From: Cercospora beticola | Taxonomy: Eukaryota > Ascomycota > Dothideomycetes > Mycosphaerellales > Mycosphaerellaceae | Reading direction: 5' to 3' | Assembly (NCBI RefSeq): GCF_033473495.1 | Contig: NC_088938.1 | Coordinates: 1,922,001-1,986,000, forward strand | Length of the DNA stretch: 64,000 nt | Shown here: in pieces, positions 21,802 through 32,834 of the stretch | Layout of the letters: every line of letters starts with the position of its first letter | Position numbering within the stretch: the stretch's first letter is position 1 | Program-made: the position numbers and the translations under genes | The notes under the pieces: model-generated | Database searches by the model: none | What the model was told of the DNA's origin: nothing | What the model saw: only the letters and a program-made list of their open reading frames with translations

Positions 21802-22152
21802 ATGAATGCCCAGGAAACCGCCCACCACACCTTCAAAAAGCCTATCGTCCAAGACCCAATCGAGCGTCATGAGCAACTTCGAGGCCCATCGAAGCTAGAG
21901 CGTGAACTTGAAACCCGTCGTTTGACAGACTCCAAGCATGCTCCACGCTTCTCAATTGTTCAATCCGAGCACTACGAAGACTGGCTCCAGAATCCGCCGC
22001 ACCCAGCAGGCAGGCGCCGTTCCTACCACACACTTGCGAGCACGCCAGCTTACCAGAGAGGCAAAGTGCCGGTCAAGAACAGATTTGAGCCACTCCAGAC
22101 TGAGGGATCGAAGACGTGGGAACAGGAGGAAGAGTTTCGTTACAAGTTTTGA
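21802..22152 (+). CDS. Hypothetical short hydrophilic protein
   Basis: A 116-aa single-exon frame starting MNAQETAHHTFKKP. It is hydrophilic, rich in Glu, Arg, His and Pro, without cysteines, signal peptide or membrane segment. The segment QDPIERHEQLRGPSKLERELETRR is helix-like, and a Tyr/Arg/Pro-rich tail ends WEQEEEFRYKF. The ATG context (AAGATGA) is acceptable, and the open frame upstream lacks another ATG. I do not recognise the family. It is called from its composition and its position between clear genes. Confidence 0.5.
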   Translation: MNAQETAHHTFKKPIVQDPIERHEQLRGPSKLERELETRRLTDSKHAPRFSIVQSEHYEDWLQNPPHPAGRRRSYHTLASTPAYQRGKVPVKNRFEPLQTEGSKTWEQEEEFRYKF

Positions 22153-22744
22153 GTTGGTGGCTCCATAGAGCGCGATACAAGATCAGTTCGGTTGATACCT
22201 CATAAGCATGATGGATATAGGAGGCTCATCAGCGCAGAAGACTAATGATGCCAGTCTCGCTGCAGCACCTTTGCAAAAGGCCACTGAGGTTCCTGGACAT
22301 GGCATGTCTAAGGTGAAAGGGAAACAAGTCTGATCATTGCACAGCGAGATGGATTCTTGAGGGGTTTCAACGTTGTAACATACCACTTGGGAAATCATGT
22401 ACTTTATTCATCATTGTCAACGTCAACTATTCGATCGTGACTGCCCCATGCAATGTACGGTGTCAATCTTATCTTACCCTCCTACATATATCGGACTTGC
22501 CTCTTCAGCCGTCCCTCCCTGATGATGTAACACAAATCTTGGCGCGTGGCTTCGCGCCACTTTCGCGACACCGTCTTCACTTCACCTGGACACCAGGCGT
22601 CCCACCTTTTGTCCAGTCATAACCTGATCGAGTCATCGCGATTCTCGATACATGAAAGCCCGCGTCCCGCTCCATTTGCGAGCTCCTCTTCTCCAAACAA
22701 GATCAAGCACTTTCTCAAGACAATTTCTGACGCACACAAAAAGA
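22153..22744. other. Intergenic region with an inverted repeat
   Basis: About 590 bp. A perfect 7-bp inverted repeat, TGGCGCG (22540-22546) and CGCGCCA (22553-22559), lies about 190 bp upstream of the TatD start. The preceding TT makes TTGGCGCG, similar to E2F/MBF-type G1/S promoter elements. The regulatory meaning is inference. Confidence 0.35.
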
Positions 22745-23853
22745 ATGGCTTCATCAACGACAGATGGCCAAGCGGCCACAACGCCTAAGCCTACCATGAG
22801 ATTTGCAGATGTCTGTATCTCGTACCGATCCACTCACCAATTCAAGATCGAAACCCTAACACAAATTCCCAGTAACAGATCGGAATAAACCTCTCCGATC
22901 CCATCTTCCGTGGCATTTCTCATGGAAAACGCATCCACGAAGACGACCTCATCCACACTATCTCTCGCGCCCGAGATGCAGGTGTCCAAAAAATGATGAT
23001 CACAGGCTCCGATCTCAAAGAATCCCGCGGAGCAATCGAACTAGCAGAAGAATATCCTGGACTCTGTTTCGCCACAGTTGGCGTACACCCATGCTCAGCC
23101 AAATCTTTCGATTCGTATCCTACAGGCCCGGAAGCTATGCTGAAGGAATTGAAAGCCTTGGCGATCAAAAGCCGGGATCGAGGGACAGCAACGGCGTTTG
23201 GAGAAATTGGATTGGATTATGATCGGTTGTTTTTGAGTGATAAGGAAACGCAATTGAAGTATTTTGCTTGGCAGTTGGATTTGGCGACGGAGTTGGAGAT
23301 GCCTTTGTTTTTGCATTCGAGGGCTGCGGCGGAGGATTTTGAGAGGATGCTGAAGGAGAGGTTGGAGAAGTTGCCGAAGAGGGGTGTTGTGCATTCTTTT
23401 ACGGGGAGTGCGGAAGAGATGCGGAGATTGGTGGATTTGGGGTTTGATATTGGGATTAATGGGTGTAGTATGAAGACGGAGGAGAATTGTGCGGTTGTTA
23501 AAGAGGTGCCGTTGGAGAGGTTGCAGATTGAGACGGATGGGCCATGGTGTGAGATGAGGCCGAGTCATGCGAGTGCGAAGTATTTGAAGGGCGACGACGT
23601 GCCGAAGCTGCCGAAAGCGGTGAAGAAGGAGAAATGGGCGAAGGAATTCATGGTGAAAGGCAGAAATGAGCCTTGTGCGATGCCGCATGTGGCGTATGCT
23701 GTGGCGGGGATAAAAGGAGTCCCTGTGGAAGAAGTGGCCGAAGCGTGAGTGGAAAAGATGCATTTCATGATCGTGGGCTAACCAAGAAACAGGGCCTGGA
23801 CCAATTCTCTGCGCATGTTCGGGCTCAAAGATGCGCCTTCCGCTTCGCAGTAA
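22745..23853 (+). CDS. TatD-family metal-dependent deoxyribonuclease
   Basis: Proposed exons are 22745-22810, 22879-23744 and 23793-23853, giving 330 aa. TatD enzymes are TIM-barrel 3'-5' exonucleases acting in DNA repair and apoptotic DNA degradation. Splicing produces the family start MRFADIGINLSDPIFRG. Later motifs are VGVHPCSAK, FGEIGLDYDR (metal-bridging Glu), PLFLHSRAA, VHSFTGSAEE and the terminal Asp in ETDGPW. The first intron uses the donor GTCTGT, unusual but the only one that rebuilds the motif. The last intron (GTGAGT..ACAG) adds a short tail ending in a normal stop. The middle of the gene (about 23150-23570) uses more TTG, TTT and GGG codons than its surroundings. Confidence 0.9.
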
Positions 23854-24198
23854 CCTTCGGTCCCGCCGCCGTCTGAACGCAATTCTTCCAAGCCCACTAA
23901 AAGCATAAAGATAGATAATTCACAGCTCATAGCTGTTCCCACAAACGCTGTCCGATTTGAGTGCTGCAACCCTCTGCTCGCCTCGTGCCGCCCTCAGTCA
24001 AAGTCGCGGTCTCGTGAGAGAAGCACTACTCATGGTCGGATCCATCGTGAGACAGATTAGTTTTACCCGACTGATGGCTGTCGTCCCAATGGCGATGTCG
24101 CTTAGTATCAGAGCAGCCGATGTTCCGATTGACTGATTTCCTTGCGACCGTTCAACCAGTCATGATTCGCGCTTGCCTAGGCGCTCATTAGTGGCCAC
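23854..24198. other. Intergenic region, convergent 3' ends
   Basis: About 345 bp between convergent genes. Nothing further is recognised. Confidence 0.4.
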
Positions 24199-25517
24199 TC
24201 AAGAAGCGTCTAGATTGTGACCGAAACGGTGCTGAAACTCGCCATAGAAATCGTACTCCTCCTGCTCTGGCAGTTCAGTATCAGGCTGCCTCTCTGGCAC
24301 GAACAGAGGTTCCTCCTCAGCCCCCGCATGATTTTCAATATCTTCTTCGTCGTCGTCGATTGCGGTAAGGTCCTCCTGGATCTTCGACTTCTTTGCTAAT
24401 GGCTCCGGGAGTGGCTCCTCGTGGAAGTTCTCGTCATCGTCATCGATGCACATTACTGTGTTTAATTGTCTTGTAATGATCGGACCGCGGTTGATGGGAC
24501 CACCTTCTGCTTCCATGATCTCCTCTTTGACTTGCATCGTCTGTGCATTCTGCTCGCGTTCACGCTTTCGCGTCGCCAAAGCTGAAGCAATCAGTTCTTC
24601 ACGGGTCATATTGTGCAAATCGGCATCTGGATCCTCAGGTTCTGGGCTAGGCGTCCGAGGAATAACGTGTGCCTTTTTCAGTGCGTCTATCATGTTCTGT
24701 TAGCATGTGAAGGCCGCCACAATTCTTCGGCTCTCTTACCTCGCGAGCCGTAGCGGAACTCGTAGATCGCTACCGGACCCTTCTCAAGATTGAGATGATC
24801 AACTTCCGATAGAGCAGCTGCTCCTCGGTCTGGGATCGCTTCGCCGAACCCAATGCTGTGGCTGAGCGACTTGCCTTTGAGATCCACTTCGTCCAATCCG
24901 TGGATGCTCTTGTCTTGAAAGTCACTTGCTAGTGCAGGCGTAGCTAGACCTTGCTTGCGTACATGCCATACACAAGTCTTCACTTTGCCCAGTTGCTCGA
25001 GCTTCGCTTTCTCTGCATCAGTACGCATGCCCCGTGCGGCTGCCATAGCACCGTCGATCAGCTTGATGGGTCTGAAGCGGTACGGCAGCACGCTATCGGC
25101 TGTAATGTATTGGCCTTTTGAGATGCAAGTCTTGCCGTTGGCGTAGTGGCTTTGGATCATAGCCGGGTAGACGAGTAGAGAATCGACTTCATCGCCGTCG
25201 ACTGAGATGTGCATTGCGAGACCGTATTGATCACGTTCGGTAATTGGCCCGTCAAAGCCGGCATATGAGTCTGGCCGAAGGCCATGAAGGCCCGCGTGAA
25301 TCTGGAAAGGGACAGCGTCGTCGTCACTGCTAATGCCGGAGTCGGAAGGCGACCCATTGTTAGCCGATGCATCAGGGATCTCGATGTAGCGAACGACATG
25401 GTTGCGTTCCAGGTCCTCATGATCTGGTGTCGCATCTCGGTCTTCATGTTCGATGAGGGGAGTGCCGTTAGCGACGATTGTGACAGGCATCTCCGGAAAC
25501 GAAGGATGGATTGCCAT
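24199..25517 (-). CDS. DUF7918-like protein, copy A
   Basis: Exons are 25517-24740 and 24686-24199, joined in phase 1, giving 421 aa. The N-terminal half (about 1-260) has a beta-rich pattern: MPVTIVANGTPLIEHED, then RYIEIPDASA, then FQIHAGLHG, YGLAMHISVDG and PYRFRPIKL. A conserved KVKTCVWHVRK strand and IYEFRYGSRDALKKAHVIPRTP follow, the last rebuilt exactly by the intron. The C-terminal half is acidic and low complexity. The arrangement matches the adjacent gene at 25938-27382: both pass from VxxxY/FR through a splice junction into an ALxxxxVxPR/PK helix. I assign both to the fungal DUF7918-type family from memory of its pattern. Function is unknown. Confidence 0.7.
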
Positions 25518-25937
25518 GGCGATGACTTGGCGCTGGAGTTGCGCAAGTGGAAAGTCGAATCTGAGATGGAGTGGCTGTCTTGACGCGCAGAGGGTGTAGC
25601 AAGCTGTTATTCCTGTGTACAGACAAAGTCAATGTGTTAGTGGGCGTTGAGGCTGATGTTAGTGACGAAGTAGTCATGAGAAGTTGGTGTGATGGAAGAG
25701 CTTATGGAGACCGCAGCAGTTGGATGGGAGCAATCGTCAGTTCAAGTGAAGGTGAGGTTCAGTTGCCAAACGCTCCTTCCACAGCTTTCCAGCAGCAGCT
25801 GCGGCAGCACCAGTGAGGTGCGCCGAGCACCTTGATTCAGCGGGTGTGCGACATCGCTCTCGCGCATTCAGCGGCGTAGACACAACTGAACGTGAAGTGC
25901 ACCTGCAGCAGACTAATCGGCTTTAGGCTCGCAACCT
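25518..25937. other. Intergenic region between the paralogs
   Basis: About 420 bp between the start of copy A and the end of copy B. No gene is seen. Confidence 0.4.
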
Positions 25938-27382
25938 TCACTTCGGTGCATCGTCATCCTCAGAGTCGTCACTCTCGGAGTCATCACCACTCTCAACCTC
26001 ATCCCGACTTCGATCCTCACCCGCTGCCCGGGGCACAAAGACAACTTCTGAAACGGTTCTGCGACTATCCTGAGCTACCGCATCGCTTCGAAGACCTTGG
26101 CGCCGAACTTCTGCTCCTGCATGAGGCTGAATACCTTCCATCTCCTCCCCAACCTCCTCTTCCACCGGCTCCAGCCTGGCATCCTCCGGTGGAAGCAGTC
26201 GATCTTCCTTGGGCAGCACACCCAAGGCGTCGAGCATTTCTGCAGCTGCTGTTAGTCCAGGGCCAAGTGTGAGGAAGGAGAAAATGAGCTTACCCAGAGT
26301 GCGGTAGTGATAGACAAATGTCACGGCCTTGTTCTCATCTCCACCAGCAGCATCGACATCCCAGGTCGTGACTGGAGACACCAGCTGCGGCGCAGTGAAC
26401 CTACTGCAGGTTAGTTGTCTGAAATGAGCAGGTGTTACTGGAATATGTTCACCTCACAAGCAATCCCCCAGCCTTGTCCTTGATGGCCTTCTGCTTCGTG
26501 TCACTGATTTGCGAAGTCTGCGACGAGCGCTGTCCGAACAGGACCGGCTCTTTCTTATTAACATGACAGACGATGATTTTGATGGTACCCAGCTCTTCGA
26601 GATTATCGGTATCCGCACCAACAGTGGTACTTTCAGCGTTGGATGCAGCGGACGTAGTCGGTGGTGAGTTGTCAGAAGCCGTTGCACTTGGACTGGCAGC
26701 ATAGGCGTCCAAAATTTCACCAATCGTGCTCGAAGCATGCGAGAAAGTAGCGGAGTTCCCAGAAGATCTGGCAGAAGATGCCGTAGCCGTACTTGAATTC
26801 GTCGTCGTAGCTGATGATGATTTCGGAGGGGCGACGTCGACCCATGAATCGCCGGTAGTAGAGGCAGCAGACCGTCTGCTGATATCCCTGTAGGAGGGGA
26901 GGGGAGTCCTACTCGACATACCCGAGGTGCGAGTGCGAGACGACAGTGAGGCACTCTTGCGCTCAACTGTGAACTGTCAGCATCCCCAATCGCGGCCGAA
27001 CACAAAGCAGAAAATCCTCACCGACTTCAATTTGCTGCTCTCGCGAAGCAAACTGGTATCTCCGCAGCATGTTGCTGCTCACGTATTTCCCACGACTCCT
27101 AGCACTAGCTCCACTCTTTGCGCTCCAATCCGAAGCATCAATGAGAGCGCCATCGACATACTTGCCATCCACGTAGAACTGAACTGCCAAAGAAGAGCCG
27201 GCGAAGCAACTCTGCTGAGAAGCGAGAGCGTGGATTTCGAAGATCTGGTTAGGCATCGCCTCGATCATGTAGCTGATTGTGCGCTCGGGATCCTCGATGT
27301 CATCGTCACGATACTCTGGGAGAGCTTGGCCATTGATTTGGATGCTGATTGACACACCGGGGAGTTCGTCGATGACGGCCAT
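25938..27382 (-). CDS. DUF7918-like protein, copy B
   Basis: Four exons were deduced: 27382-27022, 26966-26453, 26400-26294 and 26239-25938, giving 427 aa with every junction in frame. The N-terminus MAVIDELPGVSISIQINGQ is followed by ISYMIEAMPNQIFEIHA, VQFYVDGKYVDGAL and MLRRYQFASREQQIEV. A Ser/Thr/Ala-rich insert comes next, then the strand LGTIKIIVCHVNKK, then VTFVYHYRTLEMLDALGVLPKE, where splicing joins the strand to the helix. The tail is acidic (DDSESDDSEDDDAPK). The order of motifs equals that of copy A, so the two are tandem paralogs, though divergent. Copy B has two more introns than copy A. No catalytic residues are evident. Confidence 0.75.
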
Positions 27383-27779
27383 GGCGTAGGAGGTCTCTGT
27401 CCAAGTTAGGATTGTGCTGCGGAATCATGCTGCGGTCTTCTGTATATGTAGGCAGACTTTCTGGTTATTTGCCAGTTCAATACTCACCCGAGACACGCCC
27501 AGAATGAAGCGGATGCTTGCAGAAATTGCTTCAGCAAACGATGCGCCCCGAAAAGTGCTCTTTGTTCAAGCAGACGCGGTGCCACCATCACGCAAACAAC
27601 GCTAGAGAGCAGCAGATGGCAGGTATGTCCTCGAAGCCGGCGAGACTGAATGATCACTCTTAGCATATCATTCCACAATATGTACATATGAACACGATGG
27701 GTAGTGGTGTCCTATTGTAGCATTCCCGCTCCTCAAAACGCCAGAACACGTATGCCGCTTCCGTCCACGCCTCTTTCCT
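27383..27779. other. Intergenic region
   Basis: About 400 bp between copy B and the NDUFS7 gene. No feature is recognised. Confidence 0.4.
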
Positions 27780-28613
27780 CTACTTCCTGTACCACATTCT
27801 CGTGATCTTGGTATGCCTCATCTTCTTCTGCAGTTGGAAAATGCCATACATCAGCGCCTCGCTCGTGGGTGGGCAGCCTGGCACATAAATATCCACTGGC
27901 ACAATTCGGTCACACCCCCTTGTCACTGAGTATGAGTAGTGATAGTATCCGCCTCCGTTCGCGCATGAGCCCATGGAGATGACCCATCGTGGGTCTGGCA
28001 TTTGATCGTAGACTTGTCGCAGCGCGGGAGCCATTTTGTTTGTGAGGGTGCCTGCCACAATCATGACATCGGATTGACGCGGAGAAGCACGGAAAATGAT
28101 ACCGAGGCGATCTTGGTCGTATCGTGGCGTAGAAAGGTGCATCATCTCGACGGCGCAGCAGGCGAGTCCGAAAGTCAATGGCCAGAGCGAGCCTTGACGC
28201 GCCCAGTTGGCGATGGAATCGAGGGTAGTGCTGTGTCCTCTGTCAGCTGTGTCCTCTGCCCCCATATTTCAGTCCTTTCTCATGCTTACAGTGCGTATTG
28301 CACGGCGCTCTTGTTCCCCTCTTGACTAGCCAAAGGCACCTCCTGGTCCATCTTCTTACTCAATGCCTTCATGCTCGGTGGCGGGCCTGGGTTGCCCTTG
28401 ACATTCCCTGAACCATATCCTCGAACAGGCGCGACCTCCTGTGCTGGCTTTTTCGTAGATTGCGATATCGAGGCGGCGGCGACTTTGAACGGCGTGACTG
28501 CGGTCATGGGCTTGGCTGGAGGAGCTGTCAGTAAATTTGCCCACACGGCCGGGCGGAGGCATTGAAAGCGTACCGCGCAGCGCCAATGCTGCCTGTCGCG
28601 ACGTCGCGAGCAT
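27780..28613 (-). CDS. NDUFS7: Complex I PSST subunit (NDUFS7, 20 kDa, NuoB homolog)
   Basis: This is the core subunit of mitochondrial complex I carrying iron-sulphur cluster N2, next to the quinone site. Exons are 28613-28574, 28524-28290 and 28230-27780, giving 241 aa. The first exon and the start of the second give an Arg/Ser/Ala presequence ([13 protein letters not shown]). The conserved core begins [21 protein letters not shown]. The N2 ligands are the tandem Cys in [10 protein letters not shown], the Cys in [17 protein letters not shown] and the Cys in [11 protein letters not shown]. Length and C-terminus match fungal members. Both introns fit GT-AG rules and keep frame. Confidence 0.97.
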
Positions 28614-28964
28614 TTTGACCGGTTCAAGAAGGAAATGGAGTGGAGTGAAGTGGAGAGGAAGACGACGGCCAGCAGAGGAATGAAGGGTGGTGTTGTGGCG
28701 ATGAGGTCGAGGTCGCACCTTCCCAGTCCAAGCGTCATCAAATGTGTGGCTGCTGATTGGATGTTGGCTCGGAGCAGAGGTCGGCCATACTTTCCTCCGA
28801 AATTCCCAAGTCACTCTCACGACAACACGATACTCATTCGTTCAGAAACACGCAGCCGAACAAGTTCACATCTAGCCTTCCAGAAGAAGATCAACCTGCA
28901 TACAGCGATCTACAGCTGAAAATTGCGATAGATCAGAAGCCAGCAAAAGCATAAGTATCGAAGC

Positions 28965-29566
28965 ATGGACCGCGCCCCATCCATTGCCGCCATTGGCATA
29001 ATCGGCCGGAGCAACAATCCCCTGCACATTGCTCTTTTCCCAGCAACCGGCTCAACGGACTCGCAATATGCCGCAGAGCGAGATCAGCTAGAATACCACA
29101 TGATGCTCAATTCTTGTCTGGACATTTTCGAAGCACGGATACCTTCTAAGACAGTCGGCCACGACTTCGGACTTCTCCACGCACTGGACGAGCGGATAGC
29201 TATGTATGGCTGGCTCCTGAACACAGGCATCAAGCTCGTGATTGTTGTAGACATGGAAGGACGGCAGGCGAGAAGTCCAGAGGAGGCGAAATTGGGGGTG
29301 TTGGGGCTGAAGAATAGTGATCTCACACCAGTAAGTCCATCGGGTGCGAGAGTCATCGATTTCGAGGTCTAACCTCATTTTACTAGGCCTTTCAAGCTCT
29401 GCAGACTGCTTATGTAAATTTGCTGCGGAATCCTTTCTATGTGCCTGACGACCACGATCCCAAGACAGCAAAGCAGAAAGGGAATATGCAGATCGAGAGT
29501 CCGCGCTTCATCAAAGAAGTCGACAGGATTGGTAAAGTTTGGTTCCCAGGAATGACTGCGATCTGA
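28965..29566 (+). CDS. tca17: TRAPP complex subunit, TRAPPC2L/Tca17-like
   Basis: This sedlin-fold (longin) protein of the TRAPP tethering complexes acts in Golgi and endosomal traffic. Exons are 28965-29330 and 29387-29566, giving 181 aa. The longin strands are visible in IAAIGIIGRSNNPLHIALF, followed by YHMMLNSCLDIFEAR. GLLHALDERIAMYGWLLNTGIKLVIVVD matches the TRAPPC2L family. Splicing joins LTPAFQALQTAYVNLLRNPFY, a classic sedlin C-terminal helix. The conserved end includes SPRFIKEVDRIGKVW. It is transcribed away from the NDUFS7 gene, 351 bp apart. Confidence 0.9.
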
Positions 29567-30936
29567 GTGCTGGGGAATCCCTCAACGCCTCTTTCACTGA
29601 TGAGTTGGCCCGAGGAGGTTGCGTACCGAAGGCCGACGGAAAAAGCAAGAGAGCTTTGAAAGTGGATGTTTTAAATTCTGCCTCTCACGGCACTGTCAGG
29701 GTTCAAGACTCATCTGGTGGAGACGATGAATCCATTTGCGCCGAAGCACAGTCCTGCCGGAATCCTGGAGGTGGAGTCTGTTCCAATTGACATCTTTCCC
29801 CGCCAGCGTATACTTACAACAATATCCCTAAGTGATGGTGCCTTGGAGAGCTCCGCAGCGCGCTGCCTGCCATGTTGGGCCTCGCGCAAGCGTGCAAGGG
29901 GTGTGGATTGAGCTTCTTCGAAGTCCGTAGAACTCCAGTCTCGGGCCCTTCACCCAGCCACTGATCTTGTCTTGGATACGCATTACTCCCGAACAAGTAT
30001 GAGATGTATTCCAACTTGGTTTCCGGCGTCATTGCGATTCGCTCTCGCACTTCCTTGACGATGTCTGCGACGCGAACACTTTGCTAGCAAAAGGGGTAGA
30101 TCGTCGTTCTTGATAGGCCCACGACGAACAGATAAAGTCGATCTGGACAAGGACTCTGGCTGTGGGCGGCTGAAAGATCAACCTCTACATGACAGTGTCG
30201 AGGACTTCGTTAACCGGCCAACGTTTCATCGCAGACTTGCGCAGTTTCAGTGGCGTGGGAGCGCTGGCTGGACCTTTGACTCTGTCATATCCCATCACTG
30301 GGATCTTGGCAGCTCGAGGAGGATGTCGTTGCAGGGCGCTCTCGGAATTTACACTCTTGTCCCTGAGATGGCTTCCTCCTGTGTCCGGATATCAGCACTG
30401 GACCAAAGTTAGCGCTCCAATGCCAGCGGTCAACATTTGATACCTGCCCGGATCTGCAGACTTCCACTCGAGCCTAGACCGAAAAGCTTTTGTTGCGACG
30501 TCAAGGACCCGCACTGGTTTGAGATCAGGGAAGACTCGATCGCCTGCTTTCAGTGTGTGCAGTGTCACCCACATAGAATTTATGAAGCACAAAGCATGGA
30601 CGACAACGATTGCGTAAGACTATACTCAAGCGAGATTTCAAGATCACCTCTCGAAGCTTGGTGAGATACCAGCGCTTGCTAACACAAAATAGGGATCCAG
30701 AATAATGGTTCGGGCTGGGTCCGTTGGTTGCTCATCGCCCCTCAATAAATAGTGTTGAACCTAAGGCAGACCTATTCACTTCACTCTTGGCAGACTCCAC
30801 TAGCGCCAACCACTGGAGCTCAAATTTGTTTCTTGTCCTCAGACGGTCTTGGCACCTCTGAATATCCGCGGAAAATCAGACACAGCTCAAAATATTTCAT
30901 TGCGCTTCCTCTTCGGTCAAGCAGCTCGGCTCAAAG
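29567..30936. other. Gene-poor stretch
   Basis: About 1.4 kb. One minus-strand patch at about 29814-30090 reads like protein (VRERIAMTPETKLEYISYLFG) but has no start or family and could be a relic. A CAATAAATAG sequence near 30740 may be part of the F-box gene promoter. No gene is called. Confidence 0.35.
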
Positions 30937-31884
30937 ATGTCTTCATCACTGTCTACCCCAGCAAGCGACGATCCGGTCGCCATACCCAAGCAGAAGGAGC
31001 CCGCGACCCCAAGCTCAGCCTCCCAGCGCACTTTAGGGGTCGTCGAACTGCTCGAGAGCATCCTTATGCACTTAGATCCTGTCCATATCATCGCCGCGGA
31101 AGAAGTCTGCCAGCATTGGCGCAGCGTTATCGCGGGCTCTTTGCTTCTTAAGAAGTGTGCATGCCTCATCGCAGACGACAGTCTTGCAAACCGTGCGCTC
31201 GAAGTTTACTGCGTTCGGTGTCAATGTCGCAAAGATTTTGTGACTCTGGATCCCAACTACAGAGGCCTCTATCCTCCGCATCCCCGTTATGGTCTGTCAT
31301 CCTTCAGGCAACCCCTGAAACTATCCGAACTCGCAGGAAATCGCAACAAGTCACTGCTGCAGACTGTTCCGACACACTGTCGTGTGTATCGTCACTCAGA
31401 GCTGGAAAATGTTACGGGGCTTTACGATGTTTGGATGGAACTCAATCTGGAACTCACAAAGGCTTGTCTGGACATGGACACGCACTCCAAGGCAAGCTAC
31501 CTCGATATGCTGATCTGTCAGCCTCTTCCGACTCGCGCAGAGCTTCGTATTTATGTCCGGTATTCGGCGGGAAATGGGCTCTTATGGCACTGCTCAGTCC
31601 GCAACGCTGACGGTATTCGACTGCGAGATGTGGTTTACGCTCTTCGCGAGAAATTGCAGATAATTAACACAACCGAAGCGGGCTATATCTATGGAATCGA
31701 CATCAAAATCAGGGGTGGAGGTCCCAATGGCGAGCACGACATCTTCTTTCCTTATGAGCATAGCCAAGAAGTTCTCCGCGCGAGACTGCTGGCGGCTGAG
31801 CAGGCTCAGAAGAACGAAGAGTCGAGTAAGGGAGGAGGTTGCAAGGCGAGCTCTGCGATTTGCTGTCGATATAGATTGATTTAG
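30937..31884 (+). CDS. F-box-like protein, copy 1
   Basis: A 315-aa single-exon protein. Residues about 25-75 form an F-box-like motif: TLGVVELLESILMHLDPVHIIAAEEVCQHWRSVIAGS, with the conserved L-L-E-x-I-L, the V-C-x-x-W and the following basic/hydrophobic residues. F-boxes bind Skp1 in SCF ubiquitin ligases. The rest has no LRR, WD or Kelch repeats. It ends in a conserved block, ADGIRLRDVVYALREKLQ, shared with the copy at 32835. This architecture (N-terminal F-box plus an uncharacterised about 200-aa domain) is expanded in many Dothideomycetes. The target is unknown. Confidence 0.78.
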   Translation: MSSSLSTPASDDPVAIPKQKEPATPSSASQRTLGVVELLESILMHLDPVHIIAAEEVCQHWRSVIAGSLLLKKCACLIADDSLANRALEVYCVRCQCRKDFVTLDPNYRGLYPPHPRYGLSSFRQPLKLSELAGNRNKSLLQTVPTHCRVYRHSELENVTGLYDVWMELNLELTKACLDMDTHSKASYLDMLICQPLPTRAELRIYVRYSAGNGLLWHCSVRNADGIRLRDVVYALREKLQIINTTEAGYIYGIDIKIRGGGPNGEHDIFFPYEHSQEVLRARLLAAEQAQKNEESSKGGGCKASSAICCRYRLI

Positions 31885-32834
31885 CAGCCGGTTTTTAGGC
31901 GAGAACCCGGGTCGTGCACGATCGAGGCTCAGAAGTTAGCGAGAGGCATAGTACCAGCGGTAGCGGAAGCGGGCTTATACGGCAGGGATTGGGAGATTTG
32001 AGGAAGCACGACGACGGCCCCGCCATTCTATTGCTCCTGTAGACGGTTGTGTTCTCACAGAAGCAGTGTGACGAAGCAGTATTCACGCGCATTGATGCTA
32101 CACGGTCTACAAGAGAGCATTGGTCATTCACCCGAGTCCGCTAGGGCCTCTGCCTAAGGCATCGAACACCGAGCGCTTGAGAGGACGCAGGGTTTGTCAT
32201 AGCTGAACTTTTCGAACAAAAGTAAGCTATTCGGCTAGCTTTTGAGAACCACATTCGTTCACCATAGGCAAAGTGCACACAAAGCTGACAATTCTTATCG
32301 AAAATTTGTAGGTTATTGGGAGCATGAATTGCAAGGACGCGAGAAGCGTGGATTTACATATGAACATGAATGTGGGAGCAATATGCCTAGGTCAGAATTG
32401 CACGACCAAGACCCCTTCGCAGACGAAACGGAAGTCATTGCTTGCTGATACGAGTTCTTTGTCTTTGCCCGCAGCAAGCTTGTTGCATGCATTTCATGAG
32501 AGCGGCACCCGGATATAGTAAATGATTCGAGCAACGATGCGCCGCACATGCTCTCTTCATTCATTCATTTATCAGTGAGACCCAATGACACTGACGGAGA
32601 TAAAAGTACAAAACCAGGACTCCGCATCTGTATACACCCCGTAACCTAATTTAAGTCAAGAGCTTGTACGGTGTTAACATAAGCATGCTCAAACTTAGCC
32701 TCGATTGACTCCCAGTGACTCACGGTGAACTCCTGTTCACTTCTTGGCAAAATCACTTAGCGTCCTTCGCCTGAGCTATATATGCACCAAGACAATCAAC
32801 CCAACACAAGATCTCATGGGTACCCTGAAGCAAC
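31885..32834. other. Intergenic region between F-box paralogs
   Basis: About 950 bp without a supported gene. A TATA-like sequence (CTATATATG) lies at 32776-32784, about 55 nt upstream of the second copy's ATG. Confidence 0.4.
32776..32784 (+). promoter_or_regulatory. TATA-like box before F-box copy 2
   Basis: CTATATATG sits about 55 nt upstream of the ATG at 32835, a plausible core promoter position. It suggests that the broken copy may still be transcribed. It is based on motif and distance only. Confidence 0.35.

Noticed and set aside
24217..27382. Velvet-domain regulators as identity for the two beta-rich genes
   Set aside because: The motifs do not follow the velvet pattern; the VDG, YxIEA and strand-plus-helix order fits the DUF7918-type family better.
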